Of a stretch of DNA of 16,008 nt, positions 7,464 through 14,600 are shown piece by piece (the first letter of the stretch is position 1; the number at the start of each line of letters is the position of its first letter). Source of the stretch: an uncultured Ruminococcus sp. (GTDB lineage Bacteria > Bacillota > Clostridia > Oscillospirales > CAG-272); the NCBI GenBank assembly GCA_902796505.1, contig CADBPA010000229.1, positions 1 to 16,008 on the forward strand, written 5' to 3'. The notes beneath the pieces are model-generated. The model made no database searches. It was not told the DNA's origin and saw only the letters and a program-made list of their open reading frames with translations. The position numbers and the translations under genes are program-made.

Positions 7464-8342
7464 TCAATGCTTCGCGAGAAGCTCGTCCGCCATTTTCAGT
7501 ATCAGTTTCATCCGGCGCGCAAGCCCGGAACGGGATATTTTGGGCGTCATCATCGCGGCAAGCTGGGAGAGAGACAGCGTATCGTATTCCATCCGCAGCC
7601 GCGCCGTCCGCACAAGCTCGTCCGGCAGATTTGTGAGCAGGCCGAGCGAATCGAGTTTGCGCAGTTTTGCGACCTGCGCCGCCGAAAGATCCATCGCCTT
7701 CTGAATATTGAAGGTTTCGATATTGCGCGTGCGGTTGATCTCCGAGCGAAGATCCCGTTCGGCGCGGATGCCCATGATCGCCAGCGAGTGATCCTGCATC
7801 CCCATCCGGGCGAGAATATCCTCGACGTCGGACTCTTTATGAAAATACAGAATGCGTTCGTTGCCCCTCTGCGCAAGCCGCGGCGAAAGAGAAAGCCCGG
7901 CAAAATAGCCTTCGGCAAGCGCCTCGCGGCCGGCGAGCGAAAACTCGACGCTGTATCCCTTCCTCGGATCCGAAACGCGGCCGCAGGAAAGAAACATTCC
8001 GCGCAGAAAGGCCTCCTCGCAGCAGAGGCATTCCCTGCGGTACGGAAGCGATTCCTCATCAAACGCCGCAAACGTCCGCTCGGCGGCGGGAGAAGAAAAG
8101 CGGAAGAGGCATCCCCTGCCGCCGCGTTCGGGAGGAAGAAACTCGCCGGATCTCGAATAGATCTCCTCGGTCAATCCGGAGAGATACGCCGCGATCTCTT
8201 TCGCGCCGAGGCGCAGGCAGATCCCGTCCTCCCGCAGCTCGCCTCTGGCAAAAACGGCACCGCGCAGAAGCGCGCGCCGACAGCACGGGCGTTTGCAGGA
8301 CTCCTGCATGATCTGCTCTTTGATCTCGGAGGAAAACGACAT
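7464..8342 (-). CDS. whiA: WhiA DNA-binding regulator
   Basis: This 292-residue protein matches WhiA, a DNA-binding protein that joins a degenerate LAGLIDADG homing-endonuclease fold to a C-terminal helix-turn-helix. In Actinobacteria it drives sporulation septation; in Firmicutes it affects cell division and chromosome segregation and occurs in non-sporulating species. The N-terminus reads MSFSSEIKEQ followed by a KRPCCRRALLRG block (17-28), a family hallmark. The LAGLIDADG-like stretch AFLRGMFLS is at 111-119, N-R-x-x-N-x-ET at 203-210, and the helix-turn-helix covers about 243-290, with LSLSQLA and SRSGLARR. It is slightly shorter than the usual 305-325. An AAAGGAG ribosome site lies 5 nt before the ATG. 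The whiA-dnaE order is common in Clostridia, but the usual upstream rapZ and yvcK are replaced here by murB. Confidence 0.94.
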   Translation of the reverse strand: MSFSSEIKEQIMQESCKRPCCRRALLRGAVFARGELREDGICLRLGAKEIAAYLSGLTEEIYSRSGEFLPPERGGRGCLFRFSSPAAERTFAAFDEESLPYRRECLCCEEAFLRGMFLSCGRVSDPRKGYSVEFSLAGREALAEGYFAGLSLSPRLAQRGNERILYFHKESDVEDILARMGMQDHSLAIMGIRAERDLRSEINRTRNIETFNIQKAMDLSAAQVAKLRKLDSLGLLTNLPDELVRTARLRMEYDTLSLSQLAAMMTPKISRSGLARRMKLILKMADELLAKH

Positions 8343-8381
8343 GGCGGCTCCTTTCGGTTAGTGTTTCAAGATTCGGTAAAA

Positions 8382-9287
8382 TTATAAAACGATTTCGGCT
8401 TCGGGCTCGAGCAGAACGCCGGTCGATCGGTAAACGCGCTCGCGGACGGTTTCGGCAAGCGAAATAAGATCCTGCGCGCTCGCGCCGCCGCGATTGATCA
8501 GAAACCCCGCGTGCTTTTCGCTGACCGCCGCGCCGCCGACCGAACAGCCTTTCAGTCCGCATTCATCGATCAATCGCGCGGCGTAGTCTCCGGGCGGACG
8601 CTTGAAGAAACTGCCGAGGCTCGGCGCCTGCGGCTGAGCGGCTCTGCGCTTTTCCGAGAATTCGAGGATCCGCCGCCGGATCTTTTCGGGATCGGAAGCC
8701 TTCGTCAGAAGCGTCACCGAAAGCAGACAAACGCCGCCGCTTTGCAGGACGCTTTGCCGATACCCGAATTTCATATCTTCGTATGTGTATGTGGAAATAT
8801 TTTTATTTTTCGGAAGATAAACAGAAGCAGAACAAAAGACGTCGGAGATTTCTTTTCCGTAAGCGCCGCAGTTCATCGCAGCGGCACCCCCGGCGGACGC
8901 CGGGATCCCGGAGAGTTCTTCGGCGACCGAAAGACCTTTGGCGGCAAGCGACGCGATCGCGTGCGGAAGGCTTTCCCCCGCGGAAAGTTCCGCCTGTCCG
9001 TCCCGGATCAGGATCCCGCGCATCAGCCGGGTGATCAGAAAGATCCCGGGATGCAGTCGATCCGAAAACAGAAGGTTGCTCCCTCTGCCGATGATCCTGA
9101 CCGGGATCCCTTCTTCCTCGGCGAACTTCAGAATTTCGATCGCCTGCCCGGCGTTCTGCGGAAAAACCGCCCATTCGAGCACGCCTCCGGCACGGAAGGT
9201 ACTGTAGCGCGCGGCGTCCGCGTATTCCTCGGCGCGGATCCTGCCGCGATAAAAGAAGTTTCCGATCTCTTCGTGCGATCTGTTCAA
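8382..9287 (-). CDS. murB: UDP-N-acetylenolpyruvoylglucosamine reductase (MurB)
   Basis: MurB is a cytosolic FAD enzyme that uses NADPH to reduce UDP-GlcNAc-enolpyruvate to UDP-MurNAc, the second committed step of peptidoglycan precursor synthesis. The 301-residue product has TFRAGG at 30-35, GRGSNLLFSD at 67-76, MNCGAYG at 138-144, FGYRQS at 174-179 (substrate-contacting Arg177), GSFFKRP at 225-231 (proton-donor Ser226), HAGFLIN at 259-265 and the C-terminal LEPEAEI containing the catalytic Glu. The GSFFKRP loop and short length indicate a type II enzyme. The start is unusual: TTG at 9287. Upstream to the in-frame stop at 9312-9314 there is no ATG or GTG, and no start codon occurs soon downstream. 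No good ribosome site is present (GGAAAG is 12 nt away), so translation may depend on coupling to recN, which ends 24 nt upstream. Confidence 0.94.
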   Translation of the reverse strand: MNRSHEEIGNFFYRGRIRAEEYADAARYSTFRAGGVLEWAVFPQNAGQAIEILKFAEEEGIPVRIIGRGSNLLFSDRLHPGIFLITRLMRGILIRDGQAELSAGESLPHAIASLAAKGLSVAEELSGIPASAGGAAAMNCGAYGKEISDVFCSASVYLPKNKNISTYTYEDMKFGYRQSVLQSGGVCLLSVTLLTKASDPEKIRRRILEFSEKRRAAQPQAPSLGSFFKRPPGDYAARLIDECGLKGCSVGGAAVSEKHAGFLINRGGASAQDLISLAETVRERVYRSTGVLLEPEAEIVL

Positions 9288-9311
9288 AAGACGATCCCGC
9301 TTTCCGGGAGA

Positions 9312-11015
9312 TCAGTTTTTGCGTCGGTAGGTCTCCCTTTCTTTCAGCATATCGCGGGCGGCGGCTTTTTGTGATTCGGTGACCGAGATGCCGCCGAGGA
9401 TGCGTGAAAGTTCGGCGATCCTGCCGTCCTCGTCGAGCAGACGGACGGAGGTTTCGGTCGCGCCGTTTTCCGCTTTTTTGGAGATCAGATAGTGCGTATC
9501 GGCAAGCGAGGCGATCTGCGCCGAATGCGTGACGGCGATGACTTGGGAATCGGCGGCGGAATCCAGCATCCGGATGCCGATTTTCCGCGCGGTCTTTCCG
9601 GAAACGCCGGCGTCGATCTCATCGTAGATGACGGTTTCGATCCCGTCGCGGTCGGCGATCGCGGAGCGCAGCGCCAGCATCACGCGGGCAAGTTCTCCGC
9701 CGGACGCGATCCGGGAGAGCGGCTGGGGCTCCGCGCCGAGATTGGCGCTGATGAAAAACTCGATCCTGTCCGCGCCGCTTGCGCCGAGGATCAGTCGGCC
9801 GCCCTCCCGCGCCGTGCGGATGGAGGCGTAAAAGACGACCTTCGGCATATCGAGAAAGGCGAGCAGTTCGCACACGCGGTTTTCGAGCCGTTTTGCGGCT
9901 TCGGTGCGAAGCGCGTGGATGCGTTCGGCAAGCGCCGCGGTCTTCTCATACGCCTCGGCTTCGGCTTTTTCAAGCTTTTTCAGCAGATCGTCGGAATTCT
10001 GAAGCTCTTCGAGTTCCGCCGCCGCCTTTTCGCGGAAGGCAAGCACGGCGGCGACCGTCAGGCCGTATTTGCGCTTCAGTTTGGAGATCCCCTCCAGCCT
10101 CTCCTCGATGCGGTTGAGCGATTCTTCGGGATCCGGCTCGGTATCGTCGAGAACGGCGAGGACTTCCTCCGCAATATCGCCGGCGCCGTCCGCATATTCG
10201 CGCAGACGACCGGCGTATTCTTCGAATTTCGGTATGACGTCGGCAAGGGAGGTCAATGCGGCGGCGGAGCGTTCGAGCAGGAAGGCGACGCTTCCCTTTT
10301 CGCTTCCGCGAAGCGCTTTATAGACGAATCCCGCCTGTTTCGTGATCTTTTCCGCCGAACGGATCTTCAATTTCCGCTCGATCAGCTCTTCCTCTTCGCC
10401 TTCTTTGAGCGCCATCGCGTCGATGTCGGCGATCTGGTAGGCGAGGATCTCGGTCAGCCGTTCACGCTCGTGTTCGCGTTCGGCGATCTCGCGGATCTTC
10501 TTGCGGACGGCTTCGAGCGACTCATACTCTTTCGCGTATTCCGCCAAGAGTTCAGCCGCTCCGGCGTAAAGATCGAGGATCTTTCTGTGATTTTCCGGAT
10601 CGGTCAGCGTGTGGGTATCGTTCTGTCCGTGAATGCCGATCAGCGCCGCGCCGATGGCGCGAAGAACGGTCAGGCTGATCTGCCTGCCGTTGAGACGGAT
10701 CTGCGAGCGGTCGTCACGCTTCTGGGTGCGCTGGATCAGAAGATTTCCTTCTTCGTCCGGCGCCGCGCCGGCTTCCGAAACGGCGGCAAGAGCGGATTCG
10801 TTCAGCCCGGTGAACAGGCCGCTGACCATCATGCTCTCTTCTCCGCTGCGGATCATTTCCGGATTGGCTTTTGCTCCGAGGAGAAAAGCGAGACAAGCGA
10901 GGATGACCGATTTGCCCGCCCCGGTCTCTCCGGTCAGCGCGGTGAATCCGCGGTCGAATTCAAGATCGAGCGACCGGATCACGGCGGCGTTTTCAATATG
11001 AAGCGAGCTTAACAT
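9312..11015 (-). CDS. recN: DNA repair protein RecN
   Basis: RecN is an SMC-like ATPase that gathers and bridges DNA ends in double-strand break repair. The 567-residue product has Walker A GETGAGKS at 29-36, HGQND at 129-133, a long coiled-coil region (about 155-385) rich in Glu, Lys, Ala and Leu, the ABC signature ASGGELARVML at 437-447, Walker B TVIYDEIDAGVSG at 461-473 and the switch histidine in THSAQIAS at 496-503. Length is normal for the family (about 550-575). The ATG starts 3 nt after the argR stop with no clear ribosome site, so translational coupling to argR is likely. The argR-recN pair is strongly conserved in Clostridia. The usual followers spoIVB and spo0A are absent; murB comes next. 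Confidence 0.97.
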   Translation of the reverse strand: MLSSLHIENAAVIRSLDLEFDRGFTALTGETGAGKSVILACLAFLLGAKANPEMIRSGEESMMVSGLFTGLNESALAAVSEAGAAPDEEGNLLIQRTQKRDDRSQIRLNGRQISLTVLRAIGAALIGIHGQNDTHTLTDPENHRKILDLYAGAAELLAEYAKEYESLEAVRKKIREIAEREHERERLTEILAYQIADIDAMALKEGEEEELIERKLKIRSAEKITKQAGFVYKALRGSEKGSVAFLLERSAAALTSLADVIPKFEEYAGRLREYADGAGDIAEEVLAVLDDTEPDPEESLNRIEERLEGISKLKRKYGLTVAAVLAFREKAAAELEELQNSDDLLKKLEKAEAEAYEKTAALAERIHALRTEAAKRLENRVCELLAFLDMPKVVFYASIRTAREGGRLILGASGADRIEFFISANLGAEPQPLSRIASGGELARVMLALRSAIADRDGIETVIYDEIDAGVSGKTARKIGIRMLDSAADSQVIAVTHSAQIASLADTHYLISKKAENGATETSVRLLDEDGRIAELSRILGGISVTESQKAAARDMLKERETYRRKN

Positions 11016-11018
11016 GGA

Positions 11019-11477
11019 TCAATCGTGAATGCCGAAGGCGTTTTTGAGGTTTTCCGCGACCTCGCACGCCGCCTCGTCGGTCGGAAGAATGAGAAGAATG
11101 GTATCGTCTCCGGCGACCGAGCCGAGGATCTGCTTCATCCCCATGGAATCGACGCAGACGGCGAGCGCGTTCGCCATGCCGGAAAAGGTGCGGATCACGA
11201 TCAGATTGCGCGCGGCGACCACGCTGACGACCGATTCGGTCAAAATCGAGGAGAGGACCGGAACGCCGTTTTCCCCCGACGGCTGGGAACTGACGTACTT
11301 GTACGTTCCGTCCGCCGTGATGCCCTTGACGAGCTTCAGCTGATTGATATCGCGCGAGACGGTCGTCTGCGTGACCGTAAAGCCCTCCTCGGCGAGCTTG
11401 CCGATCAGGGTTTCCTGCGTGTCGATATCATATTTTGCGATCAACTCCAGAATTTTCTTCTGTCTTGCGTTTTTCAT
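11019..11477 (-). CDS. argR: Arginine repressor ArgR/AhrC
   Basis: ArgR is a hexameric regulator that binds ARG-box operators when loaded with L-arginine, repressing arginine synthesis and in some species activating its breakdown. The 152-residue product has the N-terminal winged helix with TQTTVSRDI at 36-44, and the C-terminal arginine-binding and oligomerisation domain with RTFSGMANA at about 96-104 and GDDTIL near 123-128. The start overlaps the nadK stop by 4 nt (ATGA). GGAGG at 11485-11489, inside the end of nadK, lies 7 nt upstream and confirms the start. No arginine gene is in the window, so its targets are elsewhere. Its place before recN is the conserved Bacillota arrangement. Confidence 0.96.
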   Translation of the reverse strand: MKNARQKKILELIAKYDIDTQETLIGKLAEEGFTVTQTTVSRDINQLKLVKGITADGTYKYVSSQPSGENGVPVLSSILTESVVSVVAARNLIVIRTFSGMANALAVCVDSMGMKQILGSVAGDDTILLILPTDEAACEVAENLKNAFGIHD

Positions 11478-12337
11478 TGGTTTTCCTCCATGCGTTTCAT
11501 TTTCTTGAATAGTGCGGCGAACATATCGCCGCTATGAAGCGTGATAAACCGGATCTTCCTCTCCGACGCCCGGACGCGGCAGGTCTCCCCCGGCAAAAGA
11601 TCGGTAAAATGTCTGCCGTCCACGCTGACGCGCAGATTCTCTGCGCAGGCGTTCTGCACCGCGATCGGATCCGAGGTCGGGAAAAGGATCGAGCGGTTGA
11701 AGAAGGAATGCGGACAGACGGGCGTGACGAGGATCGCCTCCACCTTATGGGAAACGATCGGTCCGCCGGCGGAAAGCGAATAGGCGGTCGAGCCGGCAGG
11801 CGTCGAGAGGATCAGACCGTCCGCCCGATAATGCACCGAGCCGCAGCCGTCCGAAAGCAGAAAATCCGCGATGCCGAGATAATTTTCGTGCGAGATCACG
11901 ATATCGTTCAGGGCGAGACGGCGGGACTCTTCGACGATCTCTCCGCCGCGCAGGCGGTCGGCGGACAGCAGCGTTTTTTCGTCCACACGGTATTCGCCGC
12001 TAAGGAGCGCCGTAAGAGACGAGAGATCCTCCGGCTCGATCTCGCTGAGATAACCGATCTTGCCGAGATTCAGACCGAGGATCGGCAGATCGCGTTCCAG
12101 AGCGATGACCGACGCGTCCAGCACCGAGCCGTCGCCTCCGACAACGAGGATCAGATCGGCGCTTTCCGGGAAATCTTTGCACAGCAACGCCGCGCCGCCG
12201 AGATCGTCCCGGTATTTTTCGTCGATCCACACCGTCGCCCCGGCATCCGAAAGGACTTTGGCGGCCGCGCGCGTGACCGCGAGGGCGCGGTCTTTTCCGG
12301 GATTCGGAAGCAAAAATACGTTCCGTAATGATTTCAT
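11474..12337 (-). CDS. nadK: NAD kinase
   Basis: NAD kinase phosphorylates NAD+ to NADP+ in the cytosol, the only route to NADP; the product supports reductive steps such as MurB, encoded downstream. The 287-residue protein has GGDGS at 67-71 with catalytic Asp69, LNLGKIGYLSEI at 89-100, an ALNDIVI segment at 142-148 (the family more often has Asn-Glu here) and the nucleotide-binding block DGLILSTPAGSTAY at 173-186, followed by SAGGPIV at 189-195. AGAGGT at 12344-12349 lies 6 nt before the ATG. The 34-nt gap after tlyA contains a GC-rich dyad. Length is normal. It is translationally coupled to argR by a 4-nt overlap. Confidence 0.96.
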   Translation of the reverse strand: MKSLRNVFLLPNPGKDRALAVTRAAAKVLSDAGATVWIDEKYRDDLGGAALLCKDFPESADLILVVGGDGSVLDASVIALERDLPILGLNLGKIGYLSEIEPEDLSSLTALLSGEYRVDEKTLLSADRLRGGEIVEESRRLALNDIVISHENYLGIADFLLSDGCGSVHYRADGLILSTPAGSTAYSLSAGGPIVSHKVEAILVTPVCPHSFFNRSILFPTSDPIAVQNACAENLRVSVDGRHFTDLLPGETCRVRASERKIRFITLHSGDMFAALFKKMKRMEENQ

Positions 12338-12345
12338 AATGGTAC

Positions 12346-12370
12346 CTCTGCCGGATCACACCGGCGCCGG
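12346..12370 (-). repeat. GC-rich dyad in the tlyA-nadK gap
   Basis: Positions 12361-12370 are a perfect 10-bp palindrome, CCGGCGCCGG. The minus strand can alternatively pair GCCGG (12361-12365) with CCGGC (12350-12354) around a 6-nt loop, directly before the nadK ribosome site. There is no U-run after it, so it is not an intrinsic terminator. It could shape mRNA processing or nadK translation, or be chance in GC-rich DNA. Confidence 0.35.
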
Positions 12371-12371
12371 T

Positions 12372-13106
12372 TTATTCCGGCTTTTTCAGATGGATGAGAT
12401 ATTCGATATTGCCGTCCCCGCCTTCGATCGGAGAGCGCATCGCGCCCCCTGCGAGAAAGCCTTCCTCCTCCGCCGAACGGAGGACTTTGGCGAGCGCTTC
12501 CCGTCTGAGTTTCTCATCCCGGACGATCCCGCCTTTGCCGAGCCCCGCTCTGCCCACTTCGAACTGCGGCTTGACGAGGCAGATGAAATCGGCTCCCGGA
12601 GCAAGAACGGCGTAAAGCGGCGCAAAAAGATAGGTCGCGGAGATGAAAGAAACGTCCATGACGGCGAAGGTCGGCCGGTACGGCAGATCCTCTTCTTTCA
12701 GGTAGCGCGCGTTGTATTTTTCGTAAACGCTGACTCTTGCGTCCGCGCGCAGGGAGAGCGCAAGCTGGCCGCTTCCCGAATCCAGCGCGATCACGTGTTC
12801 GGCGCCGTTCTGGAGAAGGCAATCGGTAAAACCGCCGCTCGACGCGCCGACGTCGATGCAGAGTTCCCCTTTCGCCGAGACCGGAAATTGACGGAGCGCG
12901 GCTTCGAGCTTCAGCCCTCCGCGGCTGACGTAAGGATTTTGCCGGCGAAGCAGGATCACGTCCCCCTCTTCCTCGGCAGAAAGCGAATAGGCGGGCTTTG
13001 TGACGATCCTGCCGCAGACCAGAACGAGGCCTTCTTCGATCAGCCCCTTGGCTTCCGTCCGGCTCTTGGCGTATCCGCGCTCGGAGAGAAAGAGATCAAG
13101 CCTCAT
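12372..13106 (-). CDS. tlyA: TlyA-family rRNA 2'-O-methyltransferase
   Basis: TlyA proteins methylate ribose 2'-hydroxyls in 16S and 23S rRNA (C1409 and C1920 in mycobacteria) using S-adenosylmethionine; they were once annotated as hemolysins. The 244-residue product has an N-terminal S4 RNA-binding domain (about 1-55, starting MRLDLFLSERGYAKSRTEAK) and an FtsJ-type methyltransferase domain with YVSRGGLKL at 59-67, the SAM loop DVGASSGGF at 85-93, MDVSFIS at 150-156, KPQFEVG at 179-185 and a C-terminal GNIEYLI. The start overlaps xseB by 11 nt and has no obvious ribosome site, suggesting coupled translation. In many Clostridia tlyA follows dxs; here it follows xseB directly. Methylation sites in this organism are inferred from the family. 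Confidence 0.93.
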   Translation of the reverse strand: MRLDLFLSERGYAKSRTEAKGLIEEGLVLVCGRIVTKPAYSLSAEEEGDVILLRRQNPYVSRGGLKLEAALRQFPVSAKGELCIDVGASSGGFTDCLLQNGAEHVIALDSGSGQLALSLRADARVSVYEKYNARYLKEEDLPYRPTFAVMDVSFISATYLFAPLYAVLAPGADFICLVKPQFEVGRAGLGKGGIVRDEKLRREALAKVLRSAEEEGFLAGGAMRSPIEGGDGNIEYLIHLKKPE

Positions 13107-13353
13107 CGTCGGTCGTAAAATCCCGCTCGGTGACCTGCCCGTCCCCGCCTTCGGTCAGGACGCGCACTTTCTGCTTGGCATTCTCCAGCGCGTCGCTGCA
13201 GAAACGGACGAGCGAGACGGCCTCTTCAAATTTTTTCAGCGATTCCTCAAGCGAAAGGTCGCCGCTTTCGAGTTCCTCGACGGTTTTTGCGAGTTTTTCC
13301 ATCGCTTTTTCAAAATTCATTTCACTTTTTTTCATCATTTCGTAATTCCTCAT
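13096..13353 (-). CDS. xseB: Exodeoxyribonuclease VII small subunit
   Basis: XseB wraps the XseA coiled coil in the ExoVII complex, which degrades single-stranded DNA from both ends. From the first ATG it is 85 residues. The family pattern is clear: FEKAMEKLAKTVEELESGDL, then SLEESLKKFEEAV, two helices of an antiparallel hairpin. Four Met codons compete for the start. Met1 (13353) overlaps the xseA stop as ATGA, but its GGAG is only 2 nt away, which is too close. Met6 (13338) has GAGGA 8 nt upstream and is my preferred start (80 residues). Met12 (13320) fits the usual family N-terminus best. The C-terminal acidic tail (TTDDEA) lies largely in the 11-nt overlap with tlyA. Confidence 0.93.
   Translation of the reverse strand: MRNYEMMKKSEMNFEKAMEKLAKTVEELESGDLSLEESLKKFEEAVSLVRFCSDALENAKQKVRVLTEGGDGQVTERDFTTDDEA
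13347..13351 (-). promoter_or_regulatory. Ribosome binding site favouring an internal xseB start
   Basis: The minus strand reads GAGGA, 8 nt before the ATG at 13338 (Met6 of the longest frame). It overlaps the xseA stop, so a terminating ribosome would sit on it. This spacing is better than the 2 nt available to the ATG at 13353. Confidence 0.55.
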
Positions 13354-14600
13354 TTCTCCGACGCTTTGCGGCGCCGCTCGTTGCGGCTTGTGACCGCGGC
13401 TTCGATCTCTCCGCTATGCAGGCGGACCGAGATCAGATCGCCTTCCCGGACTTCTTTTGCCGAGCGGACGATTTTCCCTTCCTTCCGTACGACGGCGTAG
13501 CCGCGCGAGAGCACCGAAAGCGGACTGAGCGCGTCCAGTTTCCCGGAGAGCAGACCAAGCGCCTGCTCCGAGCGGCCGATCCGATCGCCGAAGGCCAAGG
13601 TGAGTTTTTCCTGGAGCAAACGAAGCTTTTCGGTATCCGGAGAAAAGAGTCCTTCCCCGTCGCGCAGACAGGGGCGCGAGGAAAGATCCCGGAGTGTCTC
13701 CTCGTATCGCGCGACTTGGTCTTTCAGTTCCTTCGCGCAACGCGCGACCAGCTCGTCGAGCCGCAAAGAAATCTCCCTCGCGTCCGGGACGGCAAGTTCG
13801 GCGGCGGCGGACGGCGTCGGCGCGCGCAGATCGGCAACAAAATCGCAGATGGTGTAATCGGTCTCATGCCCGACCGCCGAAATGATCGGAATTTCTGCCG
13901 CGGCGATCCTTCTGGCGAGTTTTTCACCGTTGAACGCCCACAGATCCTCCATCGATCCGCCGCCGCGCCCGATGATCACGACGTCACAGCACTTCGTCCG
14001 GTCGAAATAATCGATCCCCCGCAGAAGCGACTCTTCGGCGTTCGCCCCCTGAACGAGCGCGGGATAAAGCAGAATTTTCGCAAGCGGAAACCGCCTCCCC
14101 GCCACGTGCATGATATCGCGGATGACCGCCCCGGTCGGGGAGGTGACCACGCCGATGCACATCGGCAGGCGCGGGATCGGACGCTTGCGGTCCTCATCGA
14201 AAAGTCCTTCTTCTTCGAGCTTCTTTTTGCGTTGTTCGTAAGCGAGATACAGCGCGCCGATCCCGTCGGGCTGCATCGCGTCGGCATAAAACTGATAACT
14301 GCCGCCCTTGGTATAGACGCCGACCGATCCGCGCAGGATCACCTTCATGCCGTCCTCCGGCTGAAAGCGGAGCGAGGCGGCTCTCGAACGGAACATCACG
14401 CAGCGGATCTCCGCGCCTTCGTCTTTCAGCGTGAAATAGAGATGCCCGGAGGAATGCAGTTTGAAGTTGGAAAGTTCGCCGGTCACACTGACCGAGCCGA
14501 GAAGCGGATCCCCCTCGATGCGCGCTTTGATATATTCGTTCAGCGCGCTGACCGTCATGGCGTTTGATGACGGCCGCTCGCGCAGTTCGGAAATATTCAT
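13350..14600 (-). CDS. xseA: Exodeoxyribonuclease VII large subunit
   Basis: XseA is the catalytic subunit of ExoVII, which cuts single-stranded DNA to oligonucleotides in repair and recombination. The 416-residue product has an N-terminal OB-fold (about 14-112, with VSVTGELSNFK at 37-47 and HLYFTLKD at 53-60), then the catalytic domain with VVTSPTGAVIRDI at 151-163, GRGGGSMEDLWAFN at 211-224, GHETDYT at 244-250 and RAPTPSAAAE at 259-268, and a coiled-coil region (about 275-370) ending in the conserved LSRGYAVV block. The start overlaps the upstream stop as ATGA; AAGGAGGT at 14606-14613 is 5 nt away and supports it over Met15. Length is normal. It is coupled to xseB by a further 4-nt overlap. 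Confidence 0.97.
   Translation of the reverse strand: MNISELRERPSSNAMTVSALNEYIKARIEGDPLLGSVSVTGELSNFKLHSSGHLYFTLKDEGAEIRCVMFRSRAASLRFQPEDGMKVILRGSVGVYTKGGSYQFYADAMQPDGIGALYLAYEQRKKKLEEEGLFDEDRKRPIPRLPMCIGVVTSPTGAVIRDIMHVAGRRFPLAKILLYPALVQGANAEESLLRGIDYFDRTKCCDVVIIGRGGGSMEDLWAFNGEKLARRIAAAEIPIISAVGHETDYTICDFVADLRAPTPSAAAELAVPDAREISLRLDELVARCAKELKDQVARYEETLRDLSSRPCLRDGEGLFSPDTEKLRLLQEKLTLAFGDRIGRSEQALGLLSGKLDALSPLSVLSRGYAVVRKEGKIVRSAKEVREGDLISVRLHSGEIEAAVTSRNERRRKASEK

Noticed and set aside
8381..8386. TATAAT on the minus strand at the end of murB, as a whiA promoter
   Set aside because: No acceptable -35 lies 16-18 nt upstream (CGAGCC or TCGAGC there), and the hexamer overlaps the murB stop. 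It is probably chance.
12372..13106. Old annotation of tlyA as a hemolysin or virulence factor
   Set aside because: The sequence shows an S4 domain plus an FtsJ-type methyltransferase with complete SAM motifs. There is no signal peptide and nothing suggests secretion.
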